From: Ursus arctos
Taxonomy: Eukaryota > Chordata > Mammalia > Carnivora > Ursidae
NCBI RefSeq assembly: GCF_023065955.2
Contig: NW_026622841.1
Location: forward strand, 14,890,501-14,954,500
Length of the DNA stretch: 64,000 nt
Direction of reading: 5' to 3'
The position numbers and the translations under genes are program-made. Below are positions 21,398 through 32,978 of the stretch, piece by piece. Within the stretch, counting starts at the first letter, position 1; every line of letters starts with the position of its first letter. The notes beneath the pieces are model-generated. The model did no database searches. It was not told the origin of the DNA and saw only the letters and a list, made by a program, of their open reading frames with translations.

Positions 21398-23858
21398 CAC
21401 TAATGAATGTCATCTAGAACTTCTAACTTTGTGATTCAAGCCCACATTAATTATAAGAATAAAAATCTAGATGCATTGCTATTTCTTTACAGTGGAATAA
21501 CCAGAGGGCCTCAGCCACATTGTTCTATGAGAACTTTATGAATCTTATTTTCTGTATGACTTGCTTCCATCTGTTTATCCCTTTTTAATTTGGGTAATTG
21601 TGTTTTCCTCCACTGGTAGCCTCTTTGTTCCAGCACACCCTAAAGATCTGATTTCTGTATCTCTACAAATGTATATAACTCGGTCCGGAGTTTTATACCT
21701 AGCCAATTTTTGGACTTGTAAATGTAAAATCAATTCTCTTCAGACTGATGTGACCTGATGGTCATTGACCATGATGTTGGAAAACAGAAGAAAGATTTAA
21801 CAGGACACATAGATTTTGCCATTTTCTTGAGGGCATAAAATAGTGTAATTTATAGCACTTTCTTCTGAGTTGCTCTTGTATGTAATTGCTGTTAATTGTG
21901 CTGTTAAAATACTTATATTGTTTATCAATAAAATAATTTTATAATATCAGGCCCTAAGAATCTCAAACAAACCGCTGAAGTCATTCTTAGCAAGAGAACC
22001 TTGTCCACCCTTGATTTCCCAGGGTCCAGTTAACAGCGAAAATGTCATGTCATGATGGCGTCTTGTGCTGTCTTTGTATATTTTCTATGTGGAATGTGAG
22101 GCACAGAAGACCTCGTTGAGTGACAATAAAAGAACAATTCAGCTGCATACAGAATCTAGAAAATATCTGTATTTCATTAAAGGAGGAAAGTTACACAGGG
22201 AACGTTAGGAAGAGGAACAATCAATAAGTTAGTGGGCTTGAGGAGGACCCATAGCTCTAATGAAAGGGCGGAACTATCCACAGCTGCGCAGAAAGGACAT
22301 GGCTCATTTCTACTTCCATTCATTTTAATCTAACATATGACAATTGCGTTTTACTAATATTTAATGTGTAGACTGATTTTCATGCCCTCCAATATCAACT
22401 GCAGTACATACCGCACCTTCAAGGAAAATTGAGTTCCGTAATTCCGAGCTATAAGCAACAGCGCCCTCCTCTGTTTTCCATATTTTGCAAAGCATGAATA
22501 TGTACTTGTTGCCCATTAAGTGGATTGAGGATTATATCATCTGGTTTTAACTCAAACTAAGCCTCAGGAAATGAAGTAGTGGCTTTAAATAAATTCTTAA
22601 AAAGAAAACAAGAATTGTAAATAATAGTGATGTCATTCCTCAGAGGTTTTATTTTTACTTCTAGTATAAGCTCTTCATCAGCCACATTACTTGGTAAAAA
22701 TAATGGCAAGCTAATCAGATTTGACGACATTGGCCAAAAATTCAAAATATTAGGAATGTTACTTCCCATATACATTTGTATTCACTATTAATAATGGCAA
22801 ATTTGTCTTAAGAATATGTTTTCTATTTTATAAATTGGGTCATTGTGATATATCTTTCTTTAAAGATGGTCATTATGTATCATATATCACATAAATTGAA
22901 CTTCAAACTAGATTTTTGAATTCCTGTATCTCAAAGTATTTAAACCAAATTTTCCAAAGATAAATATTGAATCACATGGCTTTCACTAAAATGGAATGAA
23001 TAACATTTTTAGTGAGATGAAAAAATTGAAAAAGGTGTAAATATACTTAATACTATGTTCATTCCATCCCTTATGGATACCTATTCCTGTGTACTTTATG
23101 ATATACATATTGTATTAGCAAAACAATGTTGGGATGTAAGTAACTATAGACTGGGGGAATAAAAACTCCTAAAAATGTATAATGGGACAAGATTGATCAA
23201 AGAAGTCTGGAGAAACAACTGCCCTACCCATTCAGTTCAGGCCTCTTAACAAGAGTAGAAAGATAATAGCAACGTCTGAACGGATTCTTAAAAGGTCTGA
23301 CCCAGCTGGGTCTAGGACAATTCTGAGGCCAGAATAATTGGAAGATCCTATCCTACAGAAGAAGGTCATGTTGCTGAGGTCAGAGATAGGAGACAGGCAG
23401 CCAAGATCAGAGCAAAAACTAGTCTTCGTTGCCTAGAAGTTCCAGGAACCTTTACGAGTATGCTTGTTTAGGGTTTTACTTTACCTTTTATTTTTATGTA
23501 TATTTTTGGCTGTTTTCTATAGGGACTTTCTAACCAAGATAATAAGGATATTTCTAAGTAGACAGCTTTCCTTAAACTTGGATCTCAGGGATATTTAACT
23601 TTGCGGGCCATGCTGTTGAACAATATAGTGATTGCTAACACATCTATCAGCTCTTTCACTTGTAAAATAGTCATTCGATGACTAATACTCTGACTTTAGC
23701 ATTCAATCCCTGTGCCATAGGTAACGGTTACAGTCTCCCTGGGAGGCTTTAATATCGTAGCCAGTATCTGAGTTTTGTGTGTGTTTTATGTAAAATCAAT
23801 ACTGTGACTAAGGAAGCTGGTTTATTTTGATTTTTTTTATTTGAATATTACATTAAAG
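21398..23858. other. Unassigned segment, mostly single-copy-looking
   Basis: No gene or named repeat. The part at 22290-22560 is a candidate conserved element (separate entry). 23150-23420 and 23580-23720 are moderately complex but unrecognised. Confidence 0.35.
22290..22560. other. Candidate conserved non-coding element
   Basis: Repeat-free and non-coding, with 'gactgattttcatgccctcc', 'ctgcagtacataccgcacc', 'gttccgtaattccgagc' and 'tgcccattaagtgg'. CpGs kept in an AT-rich setting and absence of repeat signatures suggest, but do not show, constraint. Confidence 0.2.
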
Positions 23859-24119
23859 TAATAGTTCTCAACCATGAGCAATTTCCCCTCGCCCAACCCC
23901 ATGGGTGGGAGCATTTGGCACTGTCTAGAGACATCTGGTTCCCACAACTCAGGGGCTGGAGATGGTACTAACATCAAATGTTAGTACAGAGACCAAGGAT
24001 ACTGCTAAAAATCCTACAATGAATGTGCGGGACAGCCGCCCCCCCTCTCCCCCCGCCCCCTGCCACAACAAAGAATTAACTGGCCCCAAATAGCAATAGT
24101 GCTGTGCTGAGAAACACCG
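23859..24119 (+). mobile_element. MER20-like hAT-Charlie MITE
   Basis: Matches MER20 along its length: 'agttctcaacc' at the start, 'gagcatttggcactgtctag', 'agacatctggttcccacaac', 'gctaaaaatcctacaatga', 'acaacaaagaattaactggc' and 'gctgagaaacac' at the end. A C-rich expansion (about 24028-24062) interrupts it. A 10-bp perfect inverted repeat with a 3-nt loop lies at 23965-23974 / 23978-23987. MER20 is known for enhancer co-option in placental endometrium; nothing here shows that for this copy. Confidence 0.85.
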
Positions 24120-26395
24120 CCTGAGAGGGATCAGCCTGTTGGTCTGTACTTACTTCTTGAGTTCAGGGGAAAAAAAATTATCTAATTATTATATTGGAAA
24201 AATCGTTTTTAAATAGCCCCTTTCAGTTATTTTTTTAGGTTACCTTTGCATTTTCTCTCTTTTCTAGAACATCTCTGTTCACATGAAGACATTGTGTAAC
24301 AAAAGCATTTTTATTCCTCATTTTACCACCATTTCATTGTTATTGTATTTATTCTCGTTAAATAATTTCTTCTCTTTATCTAGTTTAACTGTATAGCAGC
24401 TGAACCACTGTTGCTACTTTTCTCTTAACCTACTTTATCAATATGAGTAAATATTAAACGCTGTGGGGACCCATTTAAGAGGAAGCGCTCTATGATACAC
24501 ATTCTCACTTAAAAACTACCTCTCTCCACATGAATAAATAAATTTCCAAGCAAGTGACTGAGCTCTTTAGTCCTCTTCTTTGCATTTTTCTCTCATGTGG
24601 TTTCTTTCGCTGCTGAAAAGCGGCAATGCTCTTATTTGATTAGTTTTAAATTTTTTCCTCACAGCATTAAATCCCCATCCACATGCCTTTGTGAGGCTGT
24701 AGCTACTTCAATGACCTATCTTGCTTTTCTTCACTGCTGCTAATAGTTAGCTTTCCACACAGAAATCCGTTCTCTAATTCATATTAACAATTTGATAAAA
24801 GTCGGGTAACGGAGGCAAAAAAATGTTATTCACATTGTTCAAAAATTCATCTGTAATATGAAATTTTCACTTGAGAAGAAAGCATATTGACAAAGGCTAC
24901 CTTACGTGTAGAAAGAATCAATTTAACAGGATAATAAGGTGGTACTAAGAAAAGGCATAATAGAAATAACACAAAAACTGGATTTGGAGCAGATAAAATT
25001 TCTCAACTCATAAAAAAATGGAACTAATATTCTATAACCTTAGATGATAGTATAGAACCATACTTATTTTTGAAATAATCTTAGAACTCGTAGATAAGTA
25101 TATAAACACCAGATTTTAAGTGAAAATAGCCCTAAAATGTGAGGCTCACTTGAAACATAACTATTGATGAGATATATGAAATACTTGTGGGGAAAATTTC
25201 AAAAGAAATGCTTGAATAATTTAGCACAATAAAATGATATAAATATAGAGAAAGCATTTTTGAAGAATGTCATCCCCAATACACACACACAAACATGAAC
25301 AGTATAGCTTAAAAGAAAATAAAGCAGAAAAATAAAAGTAAAGGTATAAAAGGCACACAGACTTTTTTAAGGAAATGATAAAATATATAAACAAAAACAA
25401 AAGATTCTCAGAAAAAAATTTAATAGAAATTAACCCTTTAGGATATTTCCAAAATGAAAACAGTCAAAACCTCCACACATTAAAATAGAAATCAAAATAA
25501 GTATTGCAGGTATTTCTTTCTAGTGTACTTTAAATAATCAGTTATACAATAATTTAATATTTGTTTTAGGAGAAACTATGAAAGGTGAGGAAATTGCCCA
25601 CGTTATTCAGGGATTCAGCCCAGGATCTAATGCTGTGCTAGGTACCTGGGAAATTAACTGTTACAGATACTCAAAGGCATATAAACTCCAAGCTAGGGGA
25701 GGCTTCTTGGAGGAGTTGGACCTTAACTAATAGATGTGCAGTAAATAGAGTAGACATTTCAAAGTGGAGGAAATGGCACAGCCAAAAGAAAAATCATGGT
25801 AAGAATGTAGTAACAGTGAAAAAACTCCCATTGTTTTAAGGCATGTGAAGAGGAGTGACAGGGAACAAGATTGGATAGGTATTTCAGTTTAATAGGACAT
25901 AATTCTTAAGAGCTACTGAGAGAAGGAAAGTCAACTGAAATCTATGTACTGGTCAATGTTCTAAAGTCTATTATGATTCTTATAATACATAATGACTGTA
26001 AGAACTGATTTTTTTTTTCTCTTCTCTGTTAAAAATTGGTACAAAGACCTGGGACTTAATGGCCAAACATCACAGCAAAACAATTTGATTCTACAAAGGA
26101 GGGGGGAAGGGAACATTATGAGGATCCCCAAACAATAACAGGCTGTTTGGTTCCATGGGAAGATTACTCTTACTTTTACAAGGAGTCATCGAGATGACGT
26201 TACATCAAAGAGTTCTTTCTGTCTACACATATCAGTATAATGATGTCTCCTTCATTTTACAGTTGAAATCACTGGAGTCAAATTGGTAGGACATGCACTT
26301 ACAATTCATTTTCATTGGTGGTATTGAGCTTAGACTAATTCATTCTCACTCTTCTCTCCATATTTGGTGATCCATGATGTTTCATTGTCTACTAA
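24120..26395. other. Unassigned segment with old repeat remnants
   Basis: 24560-24800 reads as repeat-free complex DNA. 24850-25560 is A-rich on the plus strand and L1/HAL1-like in style, but no specific landmark fixes it. A short (CA)n is at 25282-25292. No gene. Confidence 0.35.
25600..25930 (+). repeat. Ancient interspersed repeat, family not assigned
   Basis: 'gctgtgctaggtacctggg', 'aggcttcttggaggagttgg', 'gccaaaagaaaaatcatgg' and 'acagggaacaagattggata' follow the order of the same widespread repeat type noted at 16755 and 20090. Confidence 0.45.
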
Positions 26396-26399
26396 AATA

Positions 26400-27245
26400 T
26401 GAATGTAGGCACAAAAATTCTAAAAAACATTAACAAACCAAACCTCTTATGCACAAAAACTGTAATATGTCACAAACAAGTGGAGTTTATTCCAGGAAAG
26501 GAAGTGTAGTCTAGCATTCAAAAATCAATTGATGCAATTTATCACATGAATTTAAAATGTGGAAGTAGCATTTAATAATTCTATAGGTGCAAAAATAGCT
26601 TTGGAAATCTCAACATGAACTTGTGATTTTAAAAGATCCACTAACAAATCAGGAATGAATAAGAACTTCCTTACTTTTATAAGGATAAATGCAATAATTT
26701 TCATATTTGGTGGTCCTATATGAAAAAACCTTTGAGATTAGAAATAAGACAAGAGGGCTCACTATTACAAATTCTAGTAAACATTATACTAAATCTTCTA
26801 GCCAGTTCAATAAGACAATTTTTGAAAGAAGGAATAAATACCTATAAATTAAAAAGAAATAAGGGTGCCTGCATGGCACTGTCAGTTAAGCATCTGCCTC
26901 CTGATTTCCTCTTGGGTCATGATGTCAGGGTCATGGATTAAGCCCCACATTGGGCTCTGTGCTCAGTAGGGAGTCTGCTTGGGATTCTCTCTGCCTCTCC
27001 CTCTCCCCCTCCTGCTTGTGCACACGTTCTCTCTCTCTATCTCTCTCTCAAATAAATAAATAAATAAACAAAATCTTAAAAAAAAAAAGAAAAGTATTGT
27101 AAAACAGCATGATTGTATATGAAGAAAATAGATAAAACAGAAAACTATTAGCATTTATCAGCATATTTAGCAAGTATTGTATATACAAGGTTAATAATAT
27201 ACAAAAACAATCTGTTAAGCACTTCTCACCCACTTACTGGCATGT
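26400..27245 (+). mobile_element. L1 fragment, RT region, split by a SINE
   Basis: Plus-strand ORF2 text: 'agtggagtttattccaggaa', 'aaaaatcaattgatgcaatt', 'atcaggaatgaataagaac', 'attatactaaatcttct' (like 'ttctagccagagcaatcaggc' in L1), and after the SINE 'tatttagcaagtattgtata'. Decayed, no open frame. It faces a minus-strand L1 piece immediately downstream. Confidence 0.8.
26862..27088 (+). mobile_element. CAN-SINE, older subtype
   Basis: Head 'gggtgcctgcatggcactgt', body with 'ggagtctgcttgggattctc', CT tract and tail (AAAT)n plus 'caaaatctt' and A11. It sits inside the L1 fragment. A weak A-rich target duplication (aaaaagaaa...) is possible. Confidence 0.9.
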
Positions 27246-27249
27246 GCAT

Positions 27250-28065
27250 ATCCTTTATGAACTATCTTGCCCAGTCTAATGTCTATTTATTTAAAAATTA
27301 TAGTCTGTATTTTTCTTATTGTTTGTGGGAGGTTTTTAAAATCTCTTATGCAAGTAAGTCTTATGTCACTTATGTAGTCTAATTTGTCAATTGTAATTGT
27401 TTATGAACTTTTTCCTTCCTCCAAAACCATGAAAATAGCCTTTTTTTCTCTAAAAGCTTTATTATTACAGCATTCACATTAAAATCAATAAACCACCTTG
27501 AGCAGAATTTTGAGTGGGGTGTAGGGATCAAGATTAATTTTGTTCCCATTTGGTTTATCTAAATGACTCAGCACCATTTATTGGAAAAAATAAATTTTCT
27601 CTACTATTTAAGTCACTTTTTCCATAAAACAAGTGTGCATAATGCAAAGATCAGCTTTGTGAGTAATTTTGCCAATACCACACTATCTTAATTGCTATAG
27701 ATTTATGTCTATATTATACACAGTATATTAAGCCCCACCATATTGTTCCTTTTCTTAAAAGTTGTTAAAGATAAAGATATGGACCAAGAATATCTTTACT
27801 AGTTCACACTGATACAAATGCGAATATCTCGCATTGCAGTTCCATATACATTTTGGATATTAAGATTGGCAATTTCAACAAGAAGCTATGGGGAATGTAA
27901 TTAAGATGGCCATTACTGTATAGATTAATTTGATAAGAACATACAACTTTATAATATTGATTCTTCAAAGCAATAAAAATGGCACATAAGTACTCTTTAA
28001 TTGTAGCCATATGTTACTTATATAAGTTTTACAGTATTCAACTATAAGACCTCTTCCTACAAAGT
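27250..28065 (-). mobile_element. L1 fragment, ORF2 C-terminal region
   Basis: Minus-strand L1: on the plus strand 'ttttgagtggggtgtaggga' (27510), 'cagcaccatttattgg' (27570), 'taccacactatcttaattgc' (27676), 'agttccatatacattttgg' (27838) and 'tagattaatttgataagaac' (27921). About 60 nt near 27772-27832 do not fit the L1 and include a 24-nt word repeated at 29531. Confidence 0.85.
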
Positions 28066-30540
28066 TACAGTAATCAAGGCAAAAATTCATATTTTTGGCA
28101 TCTAATTCTTCAACTAATCTAAAAAATAAAGCCATATTGAAAGTTACCTATAGAGGTAAAATCTAGTCCATCAGTCTGATTTATTCTCTTAATTGAACTT
28201 GCATTTGAAAGACAGCCGTGAGTTATTTTTTTTAATATTACATTTGCATTATTTCATACCCACATTTAGTCTCTTCCTTTAGCATAAATGTTAATGGTTA
28301 TGTTAAGGTAATTCATATTCTGAGTCAAAAACTGTAATAATAAAACTGATTCAAAATTTAGATTCTATAAGGGAATTTAGAGGTCTATAAAAATCAACTT
28401 CATGCCTATGTTCCTAATCTCTAACACAAAACTTCTAAAATAGTCCACCAAATTAGTGGTAATCATGAATCCTTGCCACAAATCAATTGGAATTAGAGTC
28501 ACCAAGCCCATTCTATTATTCCTACAGCATTTTGAATTTGGGAGAATACCCTAGCTCATGGATACCAAAAAGTCATGAACCTTTGTCTCCTTTAGCTACT
28601 TCCTCTTTAGAACTCGAATCAGGAAGTTTAGAAATTGAATATTGCTCAACATGTATCCTTTGACAATTATATGAACTGAAAATTGTTTAATTTTTTTGGA
28701 TTTCTAATTGCAGATGCTTTAAAATATGGACATCCCTTAAATTTCAGACCCAAGTTTTAGATTGTACTTAAAGTTTAAACCAGCAAGGGCATTCTTTATT
28801 TAAGCCTTGACTACAGTGTATGAGCTAGACTTTGTGCTGTATTTTAAAATATGTACAGTTAATATTTATAAAGCATCCTACAAAATGTCATCCTGGGATT
28901 GAAACAGATGTGAGTCAGCAAGTCTTACACTAAAATGTTAGGTATGTTTCAGGTGTAAATTTGAGGAAGGGAGGTAAGCTCTTGGTCAGTTCAGTAAATA
29001 TGTAAGGAACTTATTAGAGAATATATTTTCCACTCCAAATTTCAGAATTGGGAGCTTGCCATCTCTGATTATTATAATGTTGGAGACCATCTGCCTTAGA
29101 AATTTGGGCAAGAAAGAAGATAGTGATATTTTCTGGCTCTACTCAGAAAATAAAATTAAATAAATAAGTAAAGGAGTGAATAAATGAATGAATGAATGAA
29201 CAAAAACCAAATAGATGAATAAATAAGTTGGCTAAAGTAATCAAGTGGCTGAAGTTGCCCAATACATTGATAATAAAATTAAGTACCACTCTCGTAGTTC
29301 TTCTTTCACTTCAGTGTGCTTGAGTGCAATGCTTTCTTTGTAATCAGAGGAACATGACATAAGATAAATTATTATTCCTGTGCACCCTCACCTTCTTTAG
29401 GTTTTCCCCTGCCCCGTGTCTCTAAAGAGCTAAATAGAAGAAAAAGGGCTGGCCGAGTTCCAAGTGAGCTGTAGTATCAGTAGTATGCACACGGTGGAAT
29501 TTATTTTGAATATAACGTTCTCCAGAGAAGTTACTAGTTCACACTGATACAAATACAGGTCACAAAATACTGAAAAATACACTCTGGGATCTGCACATGA
29601 AAGATTGAAAGAAGCAAAATACAGTAGTAGTGTGGGCCTTTAAGTATCTCATTCTTGGGCCTGCCAGAGGTTCAGCATCTTTTAAGAAAGGTCTCTTGAC
29701 ACGTTCATGATGGCAGAAGATAAAATGTTGCTTTCCAAAAGCATGCACATTTGTCTTACTGGAAGACAATGTAACTGTAACCTGGGGTTATGTTCCTTGC
29801 TTTAAAAACCTTCCTTGGCTTCTATCTGTGAAGATTTTCAAGCTGACAAAGGATTTCGACTTATACCTTTATTCTGTTGTAAAAGAATATCCAGTCCCAT
29901 TAAATGATTCTTTCTGCATTTAAAAAACACTTGAATATCAGCAGTAAAGCTGTATGTCCGTATATCTTAAATATTCAGATCTTTTCTAATAAGATATCTC
30001 TCTGTACAGTATTTCCCCTACAAAGTCTTATTTTATTTTTACTACAGGTTATTCTCCCATTTTAAACACACTCTTATATTGGCTGTTTGCCTGCTTTTCC
30101 TTGGTACTTTATACCTTTCTATTCTTTCTTTTCATTTTTTCATACTTATTTTTATCTAAATATGATGCATCATACCTATAATGAATTATGTAGGTTAGAA
30201 AAAGTACTTAAAAACAGTTTTAGCTCTATTTCCATATCAGTAAATATTGTTCTAGACGCTTCCTTCTCCCCACCCTCTATCCCCTTTGTAGAAATGACTT
30301 TCTGGGTTTCAGTGAATACTCACTAAAACAAGGAAGTCATTTTTCAGTTTTGACTGTCAAATGAGATCTTTTTGTTTGTTTGTTTAAGTTGGCAGCAGGA
30401 CAATAAGCTTTGAAACCCCAGCTTTGTCAAGACAGTGGGAATTTTCTTTAGCATATCACAACTCAGCCTGGTAGTCTCAGATGGTACAAGTGCATCCATA
30501 AGATGTTTCCTGAGAGTTCAAGTCTTTTTTAACTGAACTT
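28066..30540. other. Unassigned AT-rich segment
   Basis: No gene. Contains a (TGAA)n/(TAAA)n tract at 29155-29226 and the second copy of the 24-nt word at 29531-29554. Otherwise nothing recognised. Confidence 0.4.
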
Positions 30541-30544
30541 CCCC

Positions 30545-30765
30545 AGAGTGAGGTGGGATGCTGGAAACCACCTAAATGTTCAAGCATATGAGACTGCTTA
30601 AAGAAATGATGGTACTTCCAAGTGAAATAGTATGCACTCATTAAGAATGCTGTCAGTAGTTGTGTTTAACACATGATAAAAATAAGCTTGATTAAACATA
30701 ATGTTTAATATAAAGATGTACAGAATCTTTGGAATTCAGTTGTGAATGTAACATGCTCAGAAGAA
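30545..30765 (+). mobile_element. L1 3' fragment
   Basis: 'ctggaaaccacctaaatgtt' (30562), 'aaagaaatgatggtacttcc', 'atagtatgcactcattaaga' (like the 'tactatgcagccattaaaaa' L1 landmark) and 'aaagatgtacagaatct'. Heavily diverged. Confidence 0.65.
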
Positions 30766-30769
30766 TGGG

Positions 30770-32216
30770 TTGTTGTCAGATAACAACTCTCCATCTCCCT
30801 CTCCCCCCTCTCCACTGTTTCTGTCCCTCCCTTCCTACATAGTTGTCTCTTTGACTTTGTTTCTCATTGTGTGTCTGCTTCATTATTCACACACTCTCTC
30901 TAATCAGTTTTTCAGTTTGTTTATCTACTTATATGTTGTCCTTAAACACTGGCCTCAAATAAAATAAGATTAAAAAAAAGATTAAAAACAAACAAATAAC
31001 AACAAAACCACTGGCTTCTCAGCCCCCATGTTTTTCTACTTGTTTTCCTAATGATTGCCTATGTCCAAATTCTCGTATTTTTGAACATAGTATCTGATTT
31101 GCCCATCTTGTCTCAGAAGTTCATAGCTAACCCAATAAGCAGTGGCTGCAGGGTGTAAGTGGTCAAAGAGGGTATAAAGTTGCCTACTTCAGGGTCATGG
31201 ATAAAACAAGATTTGTATGAAGGGAATGTATGAGAGGAAATTACTTATATTTCTAAGATAAGCTGATACTATCTGATACCTCATACATAACATTTTTTTC
31301 TTAATTTTTTGCTTTACAACATCTTCAGTGAACTATACTATTTGTTTGAAAAAATAATAAAATAATTTTCTGAACAAAGTCACCTAGGATAAAAAGAAGC
31401 TCCAGAAGGAATTCCATTTCTATCACTAGTTACGATATTGATGTATCAGAGGCCGCTAAGTCAGGGACCAGCCAAAGTTGGATATATACAAAGGGCAGCT
31501 GTTATGAGGCTTAGAACCATTATATGAATTTCTATGGTGTTGATATATATATATATATTGAAATAAATATTTATCTATTTATATATATTTATATATACTT
31601 ATTATATATATATAAAAAAAATATATATATATATATATATTTGTATTCAAAGAGTCATACTGTCCCTTTAAGCCACTCAAATCTACTACATTGAAAATCC
31701 TTTCATATGATTGAGGCTTAACTACACTGAGAATTAAAGAAAGAGATAGTATTTGTATTTTTACCATTGAAGTGGTCTTTACTTTGAAGAGGGATCAGAG
31801 ACCTTTTCATTTATAACATGACTAAGGGATTTAAACAACAAAGACTGTTTACATTATTTTGTTCAGTAGCTGAACACGTACATGGAAAGATTGTACTTCC
31901 TACGCCGTAAAAATTAGGTGAACGTGTGTCAGGCTTTGGCCGATGATGGCCTGAGCAGAAGTGAGGGGTGTTACTTTCCAGTGGAAGCTTAAGAGCTGGT
32001 GTGCAATGGCCGAGCTTTCTCTTTCCCTCAGCCATCCATGGTGACTGAGTGATCAGCCTGGTTTCAGATGAAAAGATGTGGAAGAGAGCTTTCAGACAAC
32101 AGGCAGTGTTTGTGGAGCATGAGCAAAGACCCCGCCTTTGTTATGTTAAACTATTGAGGTTTTAGAAGCTGTACATCACTGTGACATGGTTCCCCCCCTT
32201 CATGAGCGATGTGATT
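30770..32216. other. Unassigned segment with simple repeats
   Basis: A pyrimidine-rich run at 30785-30835 and the AT tract at 31541-31643 (separate entry). No gene or named transposon. Confidence 0.4.
31541..31643. repeat. (TA)n-rich low-complexity tract
   Basis: About 100 bp of TA dinucleotides broken by 'tgaaataaat' and an A8 run. The flanking TA stretches are self-complementary and could extrude as hairpins. Likely length-variable. Confidence 0.95.
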
Positions 32217-32232
32217 AATTTTATGTAAGATA

Positions 32233-32392
32233 GGGGCGCCTGCGTGTCACTGATCCCGGCATTGTGGGATCAAGCCCCACATCAGGCTCCTCCACTGTGA
32301 GCCTGCTTCTTCCTCTCCCACTCCCCCTGCTTATGTTCCTTCTCTCGCTGGCTGTCTCTCTGTCGAATAAATAAATAAAATCTTTAAAAAAA
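32233..32392 (+). mobile_element. CAN-SINE, SINEC1_AMe-like, internally deleted
   Basis: Begins 'aggggcgcctgcgtgtcac' and jumps to 'tgatcccggcattgtgggat'. Compared with the copy at 11925 about 32 nt are missing from the tRNA-like head, including most of the A-box. The rest is near consensus ('tcgctggctgtctctctgtc' then 'aataaataaataaaatcttt'). Perfect 16-bp duplication aattttatgtaagata at 32217-32232 and 32393-32408. Confidence 0.94.
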
Positions 32393-32439
32393 AATTTTAT
32401 GTAAGATAATTTTTAATACGGTTTTCAGAAAAATAAGAG

Positions 32440-32592
32440 GACAGGCTTGGAATGATACCGTATAGGTTCAAATCACAGCTCCACAATTATTTTTGTGTGT
32501 GCTACCTTTGCGAACGTACGTATACTTTCCTTTGCCTCACTTTCCTCAAAGGGGAACCTTTCTTCATAAGGGTGCTGGAGGAGTAAATTTGA
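32440..32592 (+). mobile_element. MIR remnant
   Basis: MIR order on the plus strand: 'acaggcttggaatgatac', 'ggttcaaatcacagctccac', 'tgtgctacctttgcgaac', 'cctttgcctcactttcctca', 'ggtgctggaggagtaaattt'. These correspond to the tRNA-related head, CORE and tail motifs. Confidence 0.7.
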
Positions 32593-32593
32593 T

Positions 32594-32973
32594 ACGACTT
32601 GTGTGGAAATAAATGAAGACCACCAAGGGAGAAAAAGCAAAGGCTATTTATTCAGAGATGGTTATAGCAAGGAAGTCAGTCGCTGTCACTTGCACTTGGC
32701 AGAGACTCAAAGGCCGGGAAGAGTGTAAACACTTTATAGTGAAAAGACGGAAGATTTTAGGTATGCTCTGGTTGGACATGTTGGCTGGGAAAGTGGGAGG
32801 CAGACTAACAAGAAGTAGAGAATCCCATGTGATGAGGGGAGCGTATTTGGTTTTCCCCGGTTGTTCCTAAGTTGGAAGCAAAGGTAAAAATAGGGTACCT
32901 GGCAGTTACTGATGAAGTCCCAACCATTGGGGGCTGGTTGCAATAGAGATGATGATTTGGCATCCTAAACACA
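32594..32973 (-). mobile_element. Probable endogenous-retroviral LTR
   Basis: The reverse complement reads as an LTR: a TATA-like 'cactataaagtgtttacac', then about 60 nt later 'tctctgccaagtgc', a polyadenylation signal in 'ctctgaataaatagcctttg', and a U5-like 'tctcccttggtggtcttca'. The word ttgat occurs on both sides (32589-32593 and 32974-32978) and may be a 5-bp target duplication. The right end reads CACA; the left end lacks a clean TG. Class unassigned; no internal viral sequence is attached. Confidence 0.6.
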
Positions 32974-32978
32974 TTGAT

